From: an uncultured Spirochaetaceae bacterium
GTDB taxonomy: Bacteria > Spirochaetota > Spirochaetia > Sphaerochaetales > Sphaerochaetaceae
Assembly: GCA_944389145.1 (NCBI GenBank)
Contig: CALXLH010000007.1
Location: forward strand, 1-34,909
Direction: 5' to 3'
DNA: 34,909 bases
Below the pieces are notes generated by a model. The model saw nothing but the letters and a program-made list of their open reading frames with translations, made no database searches and was not told the DNA's origin. Both the position numbers and the translations under genes were made by a program. Shown here piece after piece: positions 8,006-15,543 of the stretch; within the stretch, counting starts at the first letter, position 1, and every line of letters starts with the position of its first letter.

Positions 8006-9937
8006 ATGAGAGCGGAGATCATACTGAAGACGGGAAGCGGCAGGTATCAGGAATCGATCATGGATAGCTGCTCGGTCCATAAGGACGGGATGGCGCTGGA
8101 TGCGAAGGCGCTTCCTGATGGCCTCCTCCTCAGTATCCGCTCCGATCTCGATTCCTCATGCGCGGTATCACTGCGCTTCCCGTTCAAGGGGCTCTCGCCC
8201 GAGAGCGTATTCATCCCTTCCGTGTGGTACGGCGGGAATATGGAGGGAGAGGGATGCTTCCCTTCCGCAAGGCGATCATCATCCTGGACATTCGTTGAGA
8301 CACGGATGCCGATGCCAGGCATCATAGGGGCTCGTAATGAGGATGGGTGGACTTTCTTCTGGATGGATGAATGTGCGGATCCCCTCGCTCTCGCCTCTGC
8401 CGGCTGGGATAACGATGGAATAATCTTCCGCCTTCCATATCATGAGGCGCCCTTCAGCTACAGGGGCAAGACGAAGCTGCTGCCTGCAGGAGATTCCCCG
8501 CTCCTTCATCTTGATCCAGGCACCGTGATAAGCCGGCGCTTCTATATATTCGAAAGCGGCGAGGCTGATCCATACGATGGCTACAGGAAGCTTATCAGGG
8601 AACGCTTCAACTATTGCCAGACTCTCAAGGGAGGAAACTGGGAAGGGTATGCGGAATCAAAGCTGAAGAGGCTTCTAGGCCTTGTGATACGCACCACCGA
8701 TGGCAACGCAGCCCTGATCATGGGAGAGGGCAATGGCAGCCACCAGAGCGTCTATCGCTTCACCTCAGGATCATTCCTCGTCAAATCGCTTGAAGCCGCA
8801 TCAGCGTTCCTCAGGACAGATGGCACCACCCTATCATCAGGCTCCTTGGAAGCGGCAAGGGAGAGGATAGCGGAGCTGCTGGGAATAAGCGGGAACGATT
8901 GGCCTAAGGAGCTTGCCTTAAGGATCGGAAGATACTTCCTCTCATCAGAGACAGAGGAGGGGTTCTATCAGGATTCCATAAGCCTCGATACCGGGGAACG
9001 GGGAGGATATCTCGGCATCAGCGAGCATCCGGAGTTCAGGTTCCTGATGAACGCGAGGTGTGCCGGAGAGGCAATGGCAAGCTATATCGACCTATATGAG
9101 AGAACAGGCTATGAGCCATTCATGGAATTGCCTCGCCGCGTACTGGGCTTCTTCATCTCACATCAGCTTCCCGACGGCTCGTTCGGCAGATGGTGGGATA
9201 AGGAGGGCTTCTCGATAGACCGCAATGGCACGAATGGAGCCTATGTCGCCGTGGCGCTGTCAAGGATGATACCCCATCTAAGCGATGAAGGCGAAAGGAG
9301 GAATGCAGAGAAAGCCCTCGTAAAGGCAATAGGATACTACTCTGCCCTCTCGCTCTCCGGAGGCTTCCACGGAGACACGCTCGATGCGGATTCCGTAGAC
9401 AAGGAAGCAGGGGTAAGCCTCCTGTCCCTGATGCTTGAAGGATTGGAATCGGGATACGGTGACGAGGATACGCTGAAGGCTGCCATCCACGCTGCCTCAT
9501 TTACCCTTACATGGATATGGGAGATGGATTCGTACATCTCCCCTGATTCCCCTCTTGGTAGGCTTGGCTTCCGGAGCCAGGGCATGACAAGCGTATCAGC
9601 CGCCCATCACCATCTGGATTTCTACGGGATGCTGATCGCCCATCTCTACCTACGGCTGTGGAAGATCACCGGCGATGAGCTGTGGAAGAACCAGGCTGTG
9701 CTGATGATGGCCTCCTGCCTACGCCTGATAGCCTCCGATGGCAATGGCTTTCTGGGCAGAGGAGCGGAGTTCGATGGCTGGCAGCCTGAGCAGATCAACC
9801 ACACCCTCTGGGACTACTTCTCGGATGAGGGCAACATGAACGGCACGTATGGCATAGATATCGCATGGGTCAACGTGCTTGGCTATAGCTCATACCTATC
9901 CATAAAGGAAGATTTCGCGGAAGTTCTCAACCTCTGA
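8006..9937 (+). CDS. Putative alpha/alpha-toroid carbohydrate-active enzyme
   Basis: I do not recognise a named family for this 643-residue protein. The N-terminal 200 residues are beta-rich with many aromatics (for example SVWYGGNMEGEG and DGWTFFWMDECADPL), like the beta-sandwich domain ahead of many glycosidases and lyases. From about residue 290 to the end, amphipathic helices alternate with Gly/aromatic loops (SFGRWWDKEGFS, NGAYVAVALSRM, SAAHHHLDFYGMLIAHLYL, GWQPEQINHTLWDY), as in (alpha/alpha)6 or (alpha/alpha)7 toroids. There is no signal peptide, so it would act in the cytoplasm on the sugar imported by the preceding permeases. The ATG at 8006 has AAGGGG five bases upstream; a GTG at 8000 is the alternative. 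It is the last gene of the LacI operon. Confidence 0.78.
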   Translation: MRAEIILKTGSGRYQESIMDSCSVHKDGMALDAKALPDGLLLSIRSDLDSSCAVSLRFPFKGLSPESVFIPSVWYGGNMEGEGCFPSARRSSSWTFVETRMPMPGIIGARNEDGWTFFWMDECADPLALASAGWDNDGIIFRLPYHEAPFSYRGKTKLLPAGDSPLLHLDPGTVISRRFYIFESGEADPYDGYRKLIRERFNYCQTLKGGNWEGYAESKLKRLLGLVIRTTDGNAALIMGEGNGSHQSVYRFTSGSFLVKSLEAASAFLRTDGTTLSSGSLEAARERIAELLGISGNDWPKELALRIGRYFLSSETEEGFYQDSISLDTGERGGYLGISEHPEFRFLMNARCAGEAMASYIDLYERTGYEPFMELPRRVLGFFISHQLPDGSFGRWWDKEGFSIDRNGTNGAYVAVALSRMIPHLSDEGERRNAEKALVKAIGYYSALSLSGGFHGDTLDADSVDKEAGVSLLSLMLEGLESGYGDEDTLKAAIHAASFTLTWIWEMDSYISPDSPLGRLGFRSQGMTSVSAAHHHLDFYGMLIAHLYLRLWKITGDELWKNQAVLMMASCLRLIASDGNGFLGRGAEFDGWQPEQINHTLWDYFSDEGNMNGTYGIDIAWVNVLGYSSYLSIKEDFAEVLNL

Positions 9938-9982
9938 TTCCTCATTGCCTCCCGGCAGAGACAAGGGAGAGGAAGATTATCA

Positions 9983-10011
9983 TCAATATTTTGTAATATT
10001 GATTTACAAAT
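9983..10011. promoter_or_regulatory. Overlapping inverted repeats before the M24-type gene, candidate ROK operator
   Basis: Two nested palindromes occupy this site. TCAATATT (9983-9990) and AATATTGA (9995-10002) form a perfect 8-base repeat around TTGT. TTTGTAA (9990-9996) and TTACAAA (10004-10010) form a 7-base repeat. The TTTTGT...TTNACAAA pattern resembles the 29-base palindrome at 15472-15500 (16 of 23 core positions), suggesting the same ROK repressor binds both. It lies 53 bases before the ATG at 10064. Confidence 0.5.
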
Positions 10012-10063
10012 TGAATATCCCATAGTACCATCTTCATATAAACACAGGAAAAGGAGTGCATTG

Positions 10064-11158
10064 ATGGAACTCAAGGAAGAATTCAGCATAAAGCTCGGCC
10101 GTGTAAGAAAGCTTATGGAGGAAAAGGGGCTGGATGGGGTATTCCTCAAGAGGCAGGATGATTTCGCCTGGCTTTCATGCGGAGGCAGGAACTATGTCGG
10201 AGCCGGTGACATGGGCAATTGCGGACTTCTGGTCACGCATGATGGCTACTATGCGATAACCAACAACATCGAGGCACCCCGCATGGCTGCCGAGGAGAAC
10301 CTCGGAGAGCTTGGGTTTGATATCAAGGCTGGCGTCTGGCATGACTCGGGATTCGAAGGCAAGGAGATAGCGGCGCTGACAGATGGCGGCAAGGTCGGAA
10401 AGGACTTCGGAGAAGGCAGCATAGCCGAGGATATAAAGGGAATCCGCATGGATCTTACCGAGGCCGAGATCGATAGATACCTCAGCAATGGCCACGATGC
10501 CTCAGAGGCCATGGAAGAGGCCGCAGCGACCATCGCTAAGGGTGACATCGAATACTCCATCGCCGCGAGGATAATCAAGAACATGGAAGACCGAGGTCTG
10601 GAGATGGTCTCATGCATGGTAGCCGCCGATGAGAGGATCAGGTCATACAGGCATCCGCTCCCGACAGGAAAGACCGTAGAGAACCTCGTACAGATCGGAG
10701 GGAACTTCAGAAGGGATGGCCTCATCATCTGCATGACAAGATACGTCAGCCTCTCCCCTCTCAGCGATGCCCTCAAGAAGCAGTACCATGATAACCAGAT
10801 CATAGATGGCACCTACATCGCGGCATCAAGGCCCGGAACGATCTATTCCGACGCGCTCCTTGCCGGAAAGAGGATGTATGAGGAGCTAGGATACGGCGAG
10901 GAGTTCGACAAGCATCATCAGGGCGGTCCTATCGGATACGCTGGCCGTGACTACAGGGTCGGCTTCACCACGAACGGAAGGATCCAGGACCATCAGGCCT
11001 TCTGCTGGAATCCCTCGATCACGGGCACGAAGAGCGAGGACACATGCATCGTCACCAAGGATGGCGTGCAGATGGTAACAGGGCCGGTACTGTTCCCTAA
11101 GGTAGTAGTAAGCGCAGGCGGAATGAACCTTGAAAGACCTGCGATACTGGAAAGATAA
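10064..11158 (+). CDS. M24-fold (creatinase/aminopeptidase P-like) protein, metal site apparently lost
   Basis: A 364-residue protein with the two-domain plan of aminopeptidase P and creatinase. The N-terminal domain contains the substrate-cleft style segment GVFLKRQDDFAWLSCGGRN. The C-terminal pita-bread domain includes LVQIGGNFRRDGL, MTRYVSLSP, HHQGGPIGY, AFCWNPSITGTKSED and TCIVTKDG. By hand alignment the five M24 metal ligands (Asp, Asp, His, Glu, Glu) fall on G212, C223, G288, N316 and E325, so only the last remains. It is therefore unlikely to be a metallopeptidase. It may be a metal-free hydrolase like creatinase, or a non-catalytic binder. AAGGAG seven bases before the ATG at 10064 favours that start over the TTG at 10061. 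A terminator follows. Confidence 0.85.
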   Translation: MELKEEFSIKLGRVRKLMEEKGLDGVFLKRQDDFAWLSCGGRNYVGAGDMGNCGLLVTHDGYYAITNNIEAPRMAAEENLGELGFDIKAGVWHDSGFEGKEIAALTDGGKVGKDFGEGSIAEDIKGIRMDLTEAEIDRYLSNGHDASEAMEEAAATIAKGDIEYSIAARIIKNMEDRGLEMVSCMVAADERIRSYRHPLPTGKTVENLVQIGGNFRRDGLIICMTRYVSLSPLSDALKKQYHDNQIIDGTYIAASRPGTIYSDALLAGKRMYEELGYGEEFDKHHQGGPIGYAGRDYRVGFTTNGRIQDHQAFCWNPSITGTKSEDTCIVTKDGVQMVTGPVLFPKVVVSAGGMNLERPAILER

Positions 11159-11178
11159 CTAATCTCCCTTGGTTATCG

Positions 11179-11205
11179 CCACCGGGCAACCGGTGGTTTT
11201 GTTTT
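11179..11205 (+). terminator. Rho-independent terminator after the M24-type gene
   Basis: CCACCGG (11179-11185) and CCGGTGG (11190-11196) pair perfectly around a GCAA loop and are followed by TTTTGTTTT. This is a textbook intrinsic terminator 20 bases after the M24-type stop. Confidence 0.92.
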
Positions 11206-11344
11206 CTCTTCATGTGCTGCTGACTGATATGTTCCTTCTTATCGTGATTCCCTAAGCTTCTTATCCTTACTTTGAAAAGCATTGCATTTGGAACAAGATT
11301 CTAAGCAGAACTACGGATACAAGGATGATCACTGAGAATAAGGA

Positions 11345-11364
11345 GCCTCACGTTTCCGTGAGGC
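11345..11364 (-). terminator. Terminator-like hairpin after tctA
   Basis: GCCTCACG (11345-11352) and CGTGAGGC (11357-11364) form a perfect 8-base stem with a 4-base loop, 28 bases beyond the tctA stop. On the minus strand it is followed by a short T-rich stretch (TCCTTATTCT), so termination is plausible but the tail is weak. Confidence 0.65.
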
Positions 11365-11391
11365 CCCCAAGGATTGAATGGACAATATTCC

Positions 11392-12894
11392 TTATGCCGT
11401 CTTCTCAGCCATCTCCTTGCGTCCATCCCTTATGTTCGTGTAGATCGCATAGATGATGGATGCCGCGGATAGAAGCAGGAAGATGCAGGATATCGGGCTG
11501 GTGATGAAGACCGACCAGTTGTTGTCAGATATCACAAGGGCCCTGTTGAGGTTCTCCTCCGCGATAGGACCGAGGATGAGGCCGAGGACAAGAGGCGCGC
11601 CAGGATATCCGAACTTCTTCATGCCGAATCCAAGCAGTCCGAAGAGTATCGCGATAAGCACGTCGAACATGTTATTGGCGTTCGAGTACGCGCCGACGAT
11701 GCAGAGTACCGCGATGATCGGCATGAGGATCGTCTGGTGGATCTTGAGGATCTTCGGCGAGAACTTCGCGCATACCAGTCCTGCGGCAAGCATGATGAAC
11801 TGGACGATGAGCATACCTGCGAAGATCATGTAGACGATATCAGGATTCTCGACAAAGAGCATCGGACCCGGGCGCACGCCGATGAGGATAAGCGCACCGA
11901 GCATGACAGAGGTGACTACATCACCGGGGACGCCGAGCGTGAGCATCGGGATGAGCGCACCACCGGTCGTTCCGTTGTTCGATGCCTCAGGAGCCGCAAC
12001 TCCCTCCAAGGCGCCATGGCCGAACTTCTCAGGGTGCTTCGAGAGCTTCTTCGCGACATTGTAGGCAAGGAAGCAGGAGATAGATCCACCCGTTCCGGGG
12101 ATGATTCCGATGAATACTCCGATAACGGCTCCAACGATAGCAGCCAATGCGAATCCCTTGAAGTCAACCCACGAAGGCAGTACCCTTCCGACCTTCTGCT
12201 GCTGGGAGGTCCCTTCCCTCTCGCCGCCCTTCTGCACGATGACGAAGACCTCGCTGAGGGCGAATACGCCTATAAGCACGGACAGAAGCTGGAAGCCCCT
12301 CATCAGCTGGTAGTTGCCGAATGTGAAGCGGTCAAGACCGGCAACGGCATCGATTCCAACCGTGGAGATCAGCAGTCCGAACACGCCGGAGATAAGGCCC
12401 TTGACGATGTTCTTATCGGTACTTGCCATGATGGTAAGGCCGAAGAGCGAGAGCGCGAAGTAATCAGCGGCATGGAACGAAAGCGCGATCTTGGCAAGCT
12501 GCGGAGCGATGAGGATAAGGCAGATCGAGGAGATCAGTCCTCCGAGGAAAGACGATGTCGCAGAGACACCGAGCGCCTTACCTGCAAGCCCCTGCTGACA
12601 GAGAGGATAGCCATCAAGCATGGTAGCTGCAGCCGATGGCGTACCGGGAGTATTCAGGAGTACCGCGGCGATAGAGCCACCGTACATCGAGCCGCAGAAG
12701 AGTCCGCAGAGCATGACGATGGCGGTCGCGGCATCCAGCTGGTACACCAGCGGCAGCAGCAGAATGATCCCTGTTGACCCGGAAAGCCCGGGGAGCGCAC
12801 CGATGACGACACCGACGATCGTTCCGAATACCATCAGAAGGAATGTCATCGGGTGAAAGACATTAGCAAGACCATTAAGCAGTTCTGGTAACAT
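11392..12894 (-). CDS. tctA: Tripartite tricarboxylate transporter large membrane subunit TctA
   Basis: A 500-residue protein with about twelve membrane helices. It shows the TctA signature at its start (GTIVGVVIGALPGLSGSTGI) and its internal duplicate (VGAVIGVFIGIIPGTGGSIS); the two glycine-rich loops are thought to form the substrate path. Other markers are SMYGGSIAAVLLNTPGTPSA, the A-APEASNN-T-GGALIP type segment and GLILGPIAEENLNRALVISD near the end. It works with TctB and the periplasmic TctC to import carboxylates or related anions using an ion gradient. GAGGAGG four bases before the ATG overlaps the tctB stop region, so the genes are tightly coupled. It is the last gene of the operon. 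Confidence 0.95.
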   Translation of the reverse strand: MLPELLNGLANVFHPMTFLLMVFGTIVGVVIGALPGLSGSTGIILLLPLVYQLDAATAIVMLCGLFCGSMYGGSIAAVLLNTPGTPSAAATMLDGYPLCQQGLAGKALGVSATSSFLGGLISSICLILIAPQLAKIALSFHAADYFALSLFGLTIMASTDKNIVKGLISGVFGLLISTVGIDAVAGLDRFTFGNYQLMRGFQLLSVLIGVFALSEVFVIVQKGGEREGTSQQQKVGRVLPSWVDFKGFALAAIVGAVIGVFIGIIPGTGGSISCFLAYNVAKKLSKHPEKFGHGALEGVAAPEASNNGTTGGALIPMLTLGVPGDVVTSVMLGALILIGVRPGPMLFVENPDIVYMIFAGMLIVQFIMLAAGLVCAKFSPKILKIHQTILMPIIAVLCIVGAYSNANNMFDVLIAILFGLLGFGMKKFGYPGAPLVLGLILGPIAEENLNRALVISDNNWSVFITSPISCIFLLLSAASIIYAIYTNIRDGRKEMAEKTA

Positions 12895-12903
12895 GTCGCC
12901 TCC

Positions 12904-13374
12904 TCAGATCAGGAACCCGCTGGGCAGCAGTACCTGGAACACCCTAACGAATAGAAGATATACGAACAGCGTGAAGACCACGCTGATGATTGCAGCCTTT
13001 ATCTTGTTCTTGTATCCGAAGAACATCATAGATCCAAAGAGATAGACCATCGTCGTGATCGGAAAACCGATGATCCTCATCAGGAAATAATAAAGGAAGG
13101 TCGCAGCGAACATGATGAACGCACGCAGCAGGAAGCGCTTATTGACGCCCTGCCAGTCTATTCCCGGTATACCCTTCTCCGTAACCAGCACCCTCAATGC
13201 CTGGACAAGTCCGAGGATGAAGAGAAGGACACATACAAACATAGGATAATCTCCAGGCCCGATGCCCCTTGGAGAATCCGGCATCTTCCAGGCAGAGACG
13301 AAGAAGATGATGCTTACCACCATCATCGCACAACCGACCCAGAAATCAGCTGCCTTATTCGTGTTCTTTGTCAT
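12904..13374 (-). CDS. tctB: Tripartite tricarboxylate transporter small membrane subunit TctB
   Basis: A 156-residue membrane protein with four likely helices, the size and shape of TctB subunits. It has the family features of a short N-terminal tail, a first helix (GCAMMVVSIIFFVSAWKMP), a conserved G-GP-GDYP motif (GIGPGDYPMFVCVLLFILGL) that marks DUF1468/TctB proteins, and a charged linker before the last two helices. Sequence conservation in this family is low, so the call rests on the motif and on its place between TctC and TctA. The ribosome-binding GGAG lies just upstream of the ATG. Confidence 0.92.
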   Translation of the reverse strand: MTKNTNKAADFWVGCAMMVVSIIFFVSAWKMPDSPRGIGPGDYPMFVCVLLFILGLVQALRVLVTEKGIPGIDWQGVNKRFLLRAFIMFAATFLYYFLMRIIGFPITTMVYLFGSMMFFGYKNKIKAAIISVVFTLFVYLLFVRVFQVLLPSGFLI

Positions 13375-13391
13375 CTTGAATCTCCATCAAG

Positions 13392-13418
13392 AGGGGCTGC
13401 ACGCCTCGCACAGCCCCT
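13392..13418 (-). other. Stem-loop between tctC and tctB
   Basis: AGGGGCTG (13392-13399) and CAGCCCCT (13411-13418) form an 8-base stem around an 11-base loop in the 55-base gap. No T-run follows in the direction of transcription. It is probably an mRNA-stabilising or partial attenuation element, allowing more binding protein than membrane subunits. Confidence 0.6.
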
Positions 13419-13429
13419 TGCGAAAAGAC

Positions 13430-14395
13430 TTAGAAAGTAGTTGAAGCCACCAGCTCAGCGTATCTGGCATCTTCCTCATGCATGAATGCATCGGCCTCAG
13501 CCGGCCCCTTATAAGTAACCTCTACGCACTGGCTCTCCATAGCCGCGATGAACTCAGGATCCTCGACGCACTGCTTAAAGATCTCAGCCAGCTGGTTGAT
13601 CCTCTCCTCAGGCGTTCCTGGAGGACATACGACGGTTCTCCACTGCGGGAGATCGAGGTCGACACCGCACTCATGTCCCGTAGGAACATCAGGGAATGCG
13701 GAATAGCGCTCAGGTGCGAATACGGCAAGGATCCTCAGCTGGCCATTCTCAACGTTGGAGATGCCCTCTGGAGCGTTAGCCATTACGCAGTCAACCTGCT
13801 TTGAAAGCACGCCGGTGATAGCCGGGCCACCGCCAGAGAACGGAACATGGACGAATGTAGCGCCTACGGCATCCTCAAAGAGGAGTGCTGCCATGTGGTT
13901 ACCGCCCTGGGCGCCTGCGTTTCCGATCGTTACGGTCTCAGGAGCAGCAAGGGCCGCATCGATGAGATCCTGCAGCGTCTGATACGGGGAATCGGCAGGA
14001 ACAACGAGGTAGTTGTAGGAAGAGACGACCTGGCAAACTGCCTCGAATGTATCAGCACCGGTCACAGGGACATCTGAGAGATGCGTCTTCGTAAGGGATG
14101 CGTTATTCCAGTGCATGACACTGTATCCATCCTTGGAAGCATTGAGGAACTCGATGGCTCCGGTTATTCCAGAAGCTCCATTGACGTTCTTGATAACCAT
14201 CGTCTGTCCGTTGGCATACTTCGGGAAGACTGCGGCAAGGGCACGGAACACGACATCTCCGCCACCGCCGGCAGACCAGCCTACCGTTGCCTCAACGGTC
14301 TTGGATGGGAATACATCATTCTCGCTGCCACCCTGAGCAAACAGCGAGCCCATTGCCATGATAAGGCAAAGCGAAACAATCAAAGCCTTTCTCAT
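13430..14395 (-). CDS. tctC: Tripartite tricarboxylate transporter substrate-binding protein TctC (Bug family)
   Basis: A 321-residue periplasmic receptor of the TctC/Bug family. The signal peptide (residues 1-20, ending GSLFAQ) leads into a mature N-terminus with VFPSKTVEATVGWSAGGGGD, the usual opening of Bug proteins. IKNVNGASGITGAIEFLNAS, the DGYSVMHWNN segment, APETVTIGNAGAQGGNH and FVHVPFSGGGPAITGVLSKQ mark the ligand-binding loops. The late part PTGHECGVDLDLPQWRTVVC corresponds to the region that varies with the ligand. Bug proteins usually bind carboxylates. The neighbouring dehydrogenase and M24-type protein suggest a modified sugar acid or an amide-containing acid. An AAGGAGG ribosome-binding site precedes the ATG. 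Confidence 0.94.
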   Translation of the reverse strand: MRKALIVSLCLIMAMGSLFAQGGSENDVFPSKTVEATVGWSAGGGGDVVFRALAAVFPKYANGQTMVIKNVNGASGITGAIEFLNASKDGYSVMHWNNASLTKTHLSDVPVTGADTFEAVCQVVSSYNYLVVPADSPYQTLQDLIDAALAAPETVTIGNAGAQGGNHMAALLFEDAVGATFVHVPFSGGGPAITGVLSKQVDCVMANAPEGISNVENGQLRILAVFAPERYSAFPDVPTGHECGVDLDLPQWRTVVCPPGTPEERINQLAEIFKQCVEDPEFIAAMESQCVEVTYKGPAEADAFMHEEDARYAELVASTTF

Positions 14396-14418
14396 TCTAT
14401 TTCCTCCTTGCTATTACA

Positions 14419-15453
14419 TCAGAGAGCTACGGAGCTACCGCTTTTAGCGCTCTGGTATATACCTTCTATCAGCCTCACCGATTCAGCCGCATCCTCTCCG
14501 GTTATGAAAGGACGGCGTCCTGTCATGATGGCCTCAGCGAAATCCTCATACTCCTTCAGGTGTCCCGTGTAACTTATCGCCTTCGGATCATTAGACCCGC
14601 CGGCAGATGAGGCTGATGCAAAGCGCCTGAGTATCTCGGCATCCTCCTCCGTGCTATCGCGGAAGCTCCACTCGGTTATCGAATCCTCCTCAAGGACGGC
14701 AGAGCCATCGGTGCCATGGATCTCTATGCGCTTAGGCGATCCAGGATAGGCTCCCGTGGTCCCTTCGATCACGCCGATCGCGCCATTCTCGAACCGCACG
14801 ACGGCGGCGCCTACATCCTCGACCTCGATACGCTCATGAGCCAGCGTCGCTGTAGAGGCAGAGACGCTCACGGCCTTTCCCATGAACCACTGCAGGAGGT
14901 CTATGGCGTGGATGCCCTGATTCATGAGGGCTCCTCCTCCATCGATCTTCCAGGTACCGCGCCATGCTCCGGAATCATAGTATTCCTGGCTCCGATACCA
15001 CTTGATGTACGCATCCGCAAGCACGATGCGGCCGAAGCGGCCCTTGTCTATGGCGTCCTTGACGATACGGGCAGCCTCCTGGAACCTTGACTGGAACACG
15101 CCCGATACCAGCACGCCGTTCTCCCTGGCTGCATCGATGATCTGTCGCGCGCGCTCGTACGTTACCTCGATAGGCTTCTCTATAAGGAGATTCTTACCGT
15201 GGCGTGCGGCCTCAAGGGCAGGCTCAAGATGGAAGCCGGACGGTGTCGTGATCGATATGATGCTGATCTCAGGATCGGATAGCATGGCCTCCAGGGAATC
15301 ATAGGCAATGCCGCCATTCTTGGCGGCAAAGGCCTCAGCCTTGCCAGGAACCGAATCAAACGCCCCCCTCAGGTAACAGTTAGATGATGAAGAGATCGCC
15401 AAGACGTGAGTATCAGCGATCATCCCTAATCCTATGAGACCGACTCCTAGCAT
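14419..15453 (-). CDS. Gfo/Idh/MocA-family NAD(P)-dependent oxidoreductase
   Basis: A 344-residue dehydrogenase of the usual family length. The Rossmann dinucleotide motif GVGLIGLGMIADTHVLAI opens the protein. ITTPSGFHLEPALEAARHGK followed by NLLIEKPIEVTYERARQI contains the conserved EKP lysine. The segment GGALMNQGIHAIDLLQWFMG holds the G-H-x3-D pair that places the catalytic His near residue 170. Members oxidise or epimerise sugars, inositols and sugar acids with NAD(P). As first gene of the operon with the Tct transporter, it probably acts on the imported compound. AAGGAGG lies six bases before the ATG. A palindromic operator sits about 19 bases upstream of the start. Confidence 0.92.
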   Translation of the reverse strand: MLGVGLIGLGMIADTHVLAISSSSNCYLRGAFDSVPGKAEAFAAKNGGIAYDSLEAMLSDPEISIISITTPSGFHLEPALEAARHGKNLLIEKPIEVTYERARQIIDAARENGVLVSGVFQSRFQEAARIVKDAIDKGRFGRIVLADAYIKWYRSQEYYDSGAWRGTWKIDGGGALMNQGIHAIDLLQWFMGKAVSVSASTATLAHERIEVEDVGAAVVRFENGAIGVIEGTTGAYPGSPKRIEIHGTDGSAVLEEDSITEWSFRDSTEEDAEILRRFASASSAGGSNDPKAISYTGHLKEYEDFAEAIMTGRRPFITGEDAAESVRLIEGIYQSAKSGSSVAL

Positions 15454-15471
15454 CAGAGACCTCCTTTCAGG

Positions 15472-15500
15472 GTATTTTGTTAATCAGATTGACAAAATAC
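15472..15500 (-). promoter_or_regulatory. 29-base near-perfect palindrome, ROK repressor operator of the dehydrogenase-tct operon
   Basis: GTATTTTGTTAATC (15472-15485) and GATTGACAAAATAC (15487-15500) are mirror halves about A15486, with 13 of 14 positions paired. It lies between the ROK gene's stop and the start of the dehydrogenase gene, in the only sizeable gap before that operon. TTTTGT/ACAAAA arms resemble the operators of XylR-type ROK repressors. The adjacent ROK protein is the obvious binder. Confidence 0.72.
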
Positions 15501-15543
15501 TATAGAAATAGGATACCAGCTCATTCCGGTTTGTCAATAGAAA

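Noticed and set aside
11737-12777. Long open frame (346 codons) on the plus strand antisense to tctA
   Set aside because: It is highly charged, low in hydrophobic content and lies wholly inside the clearly conserved tctA gene. It has no ribosome-binding site or recognisable domain, so it is a codon-bias shadow.
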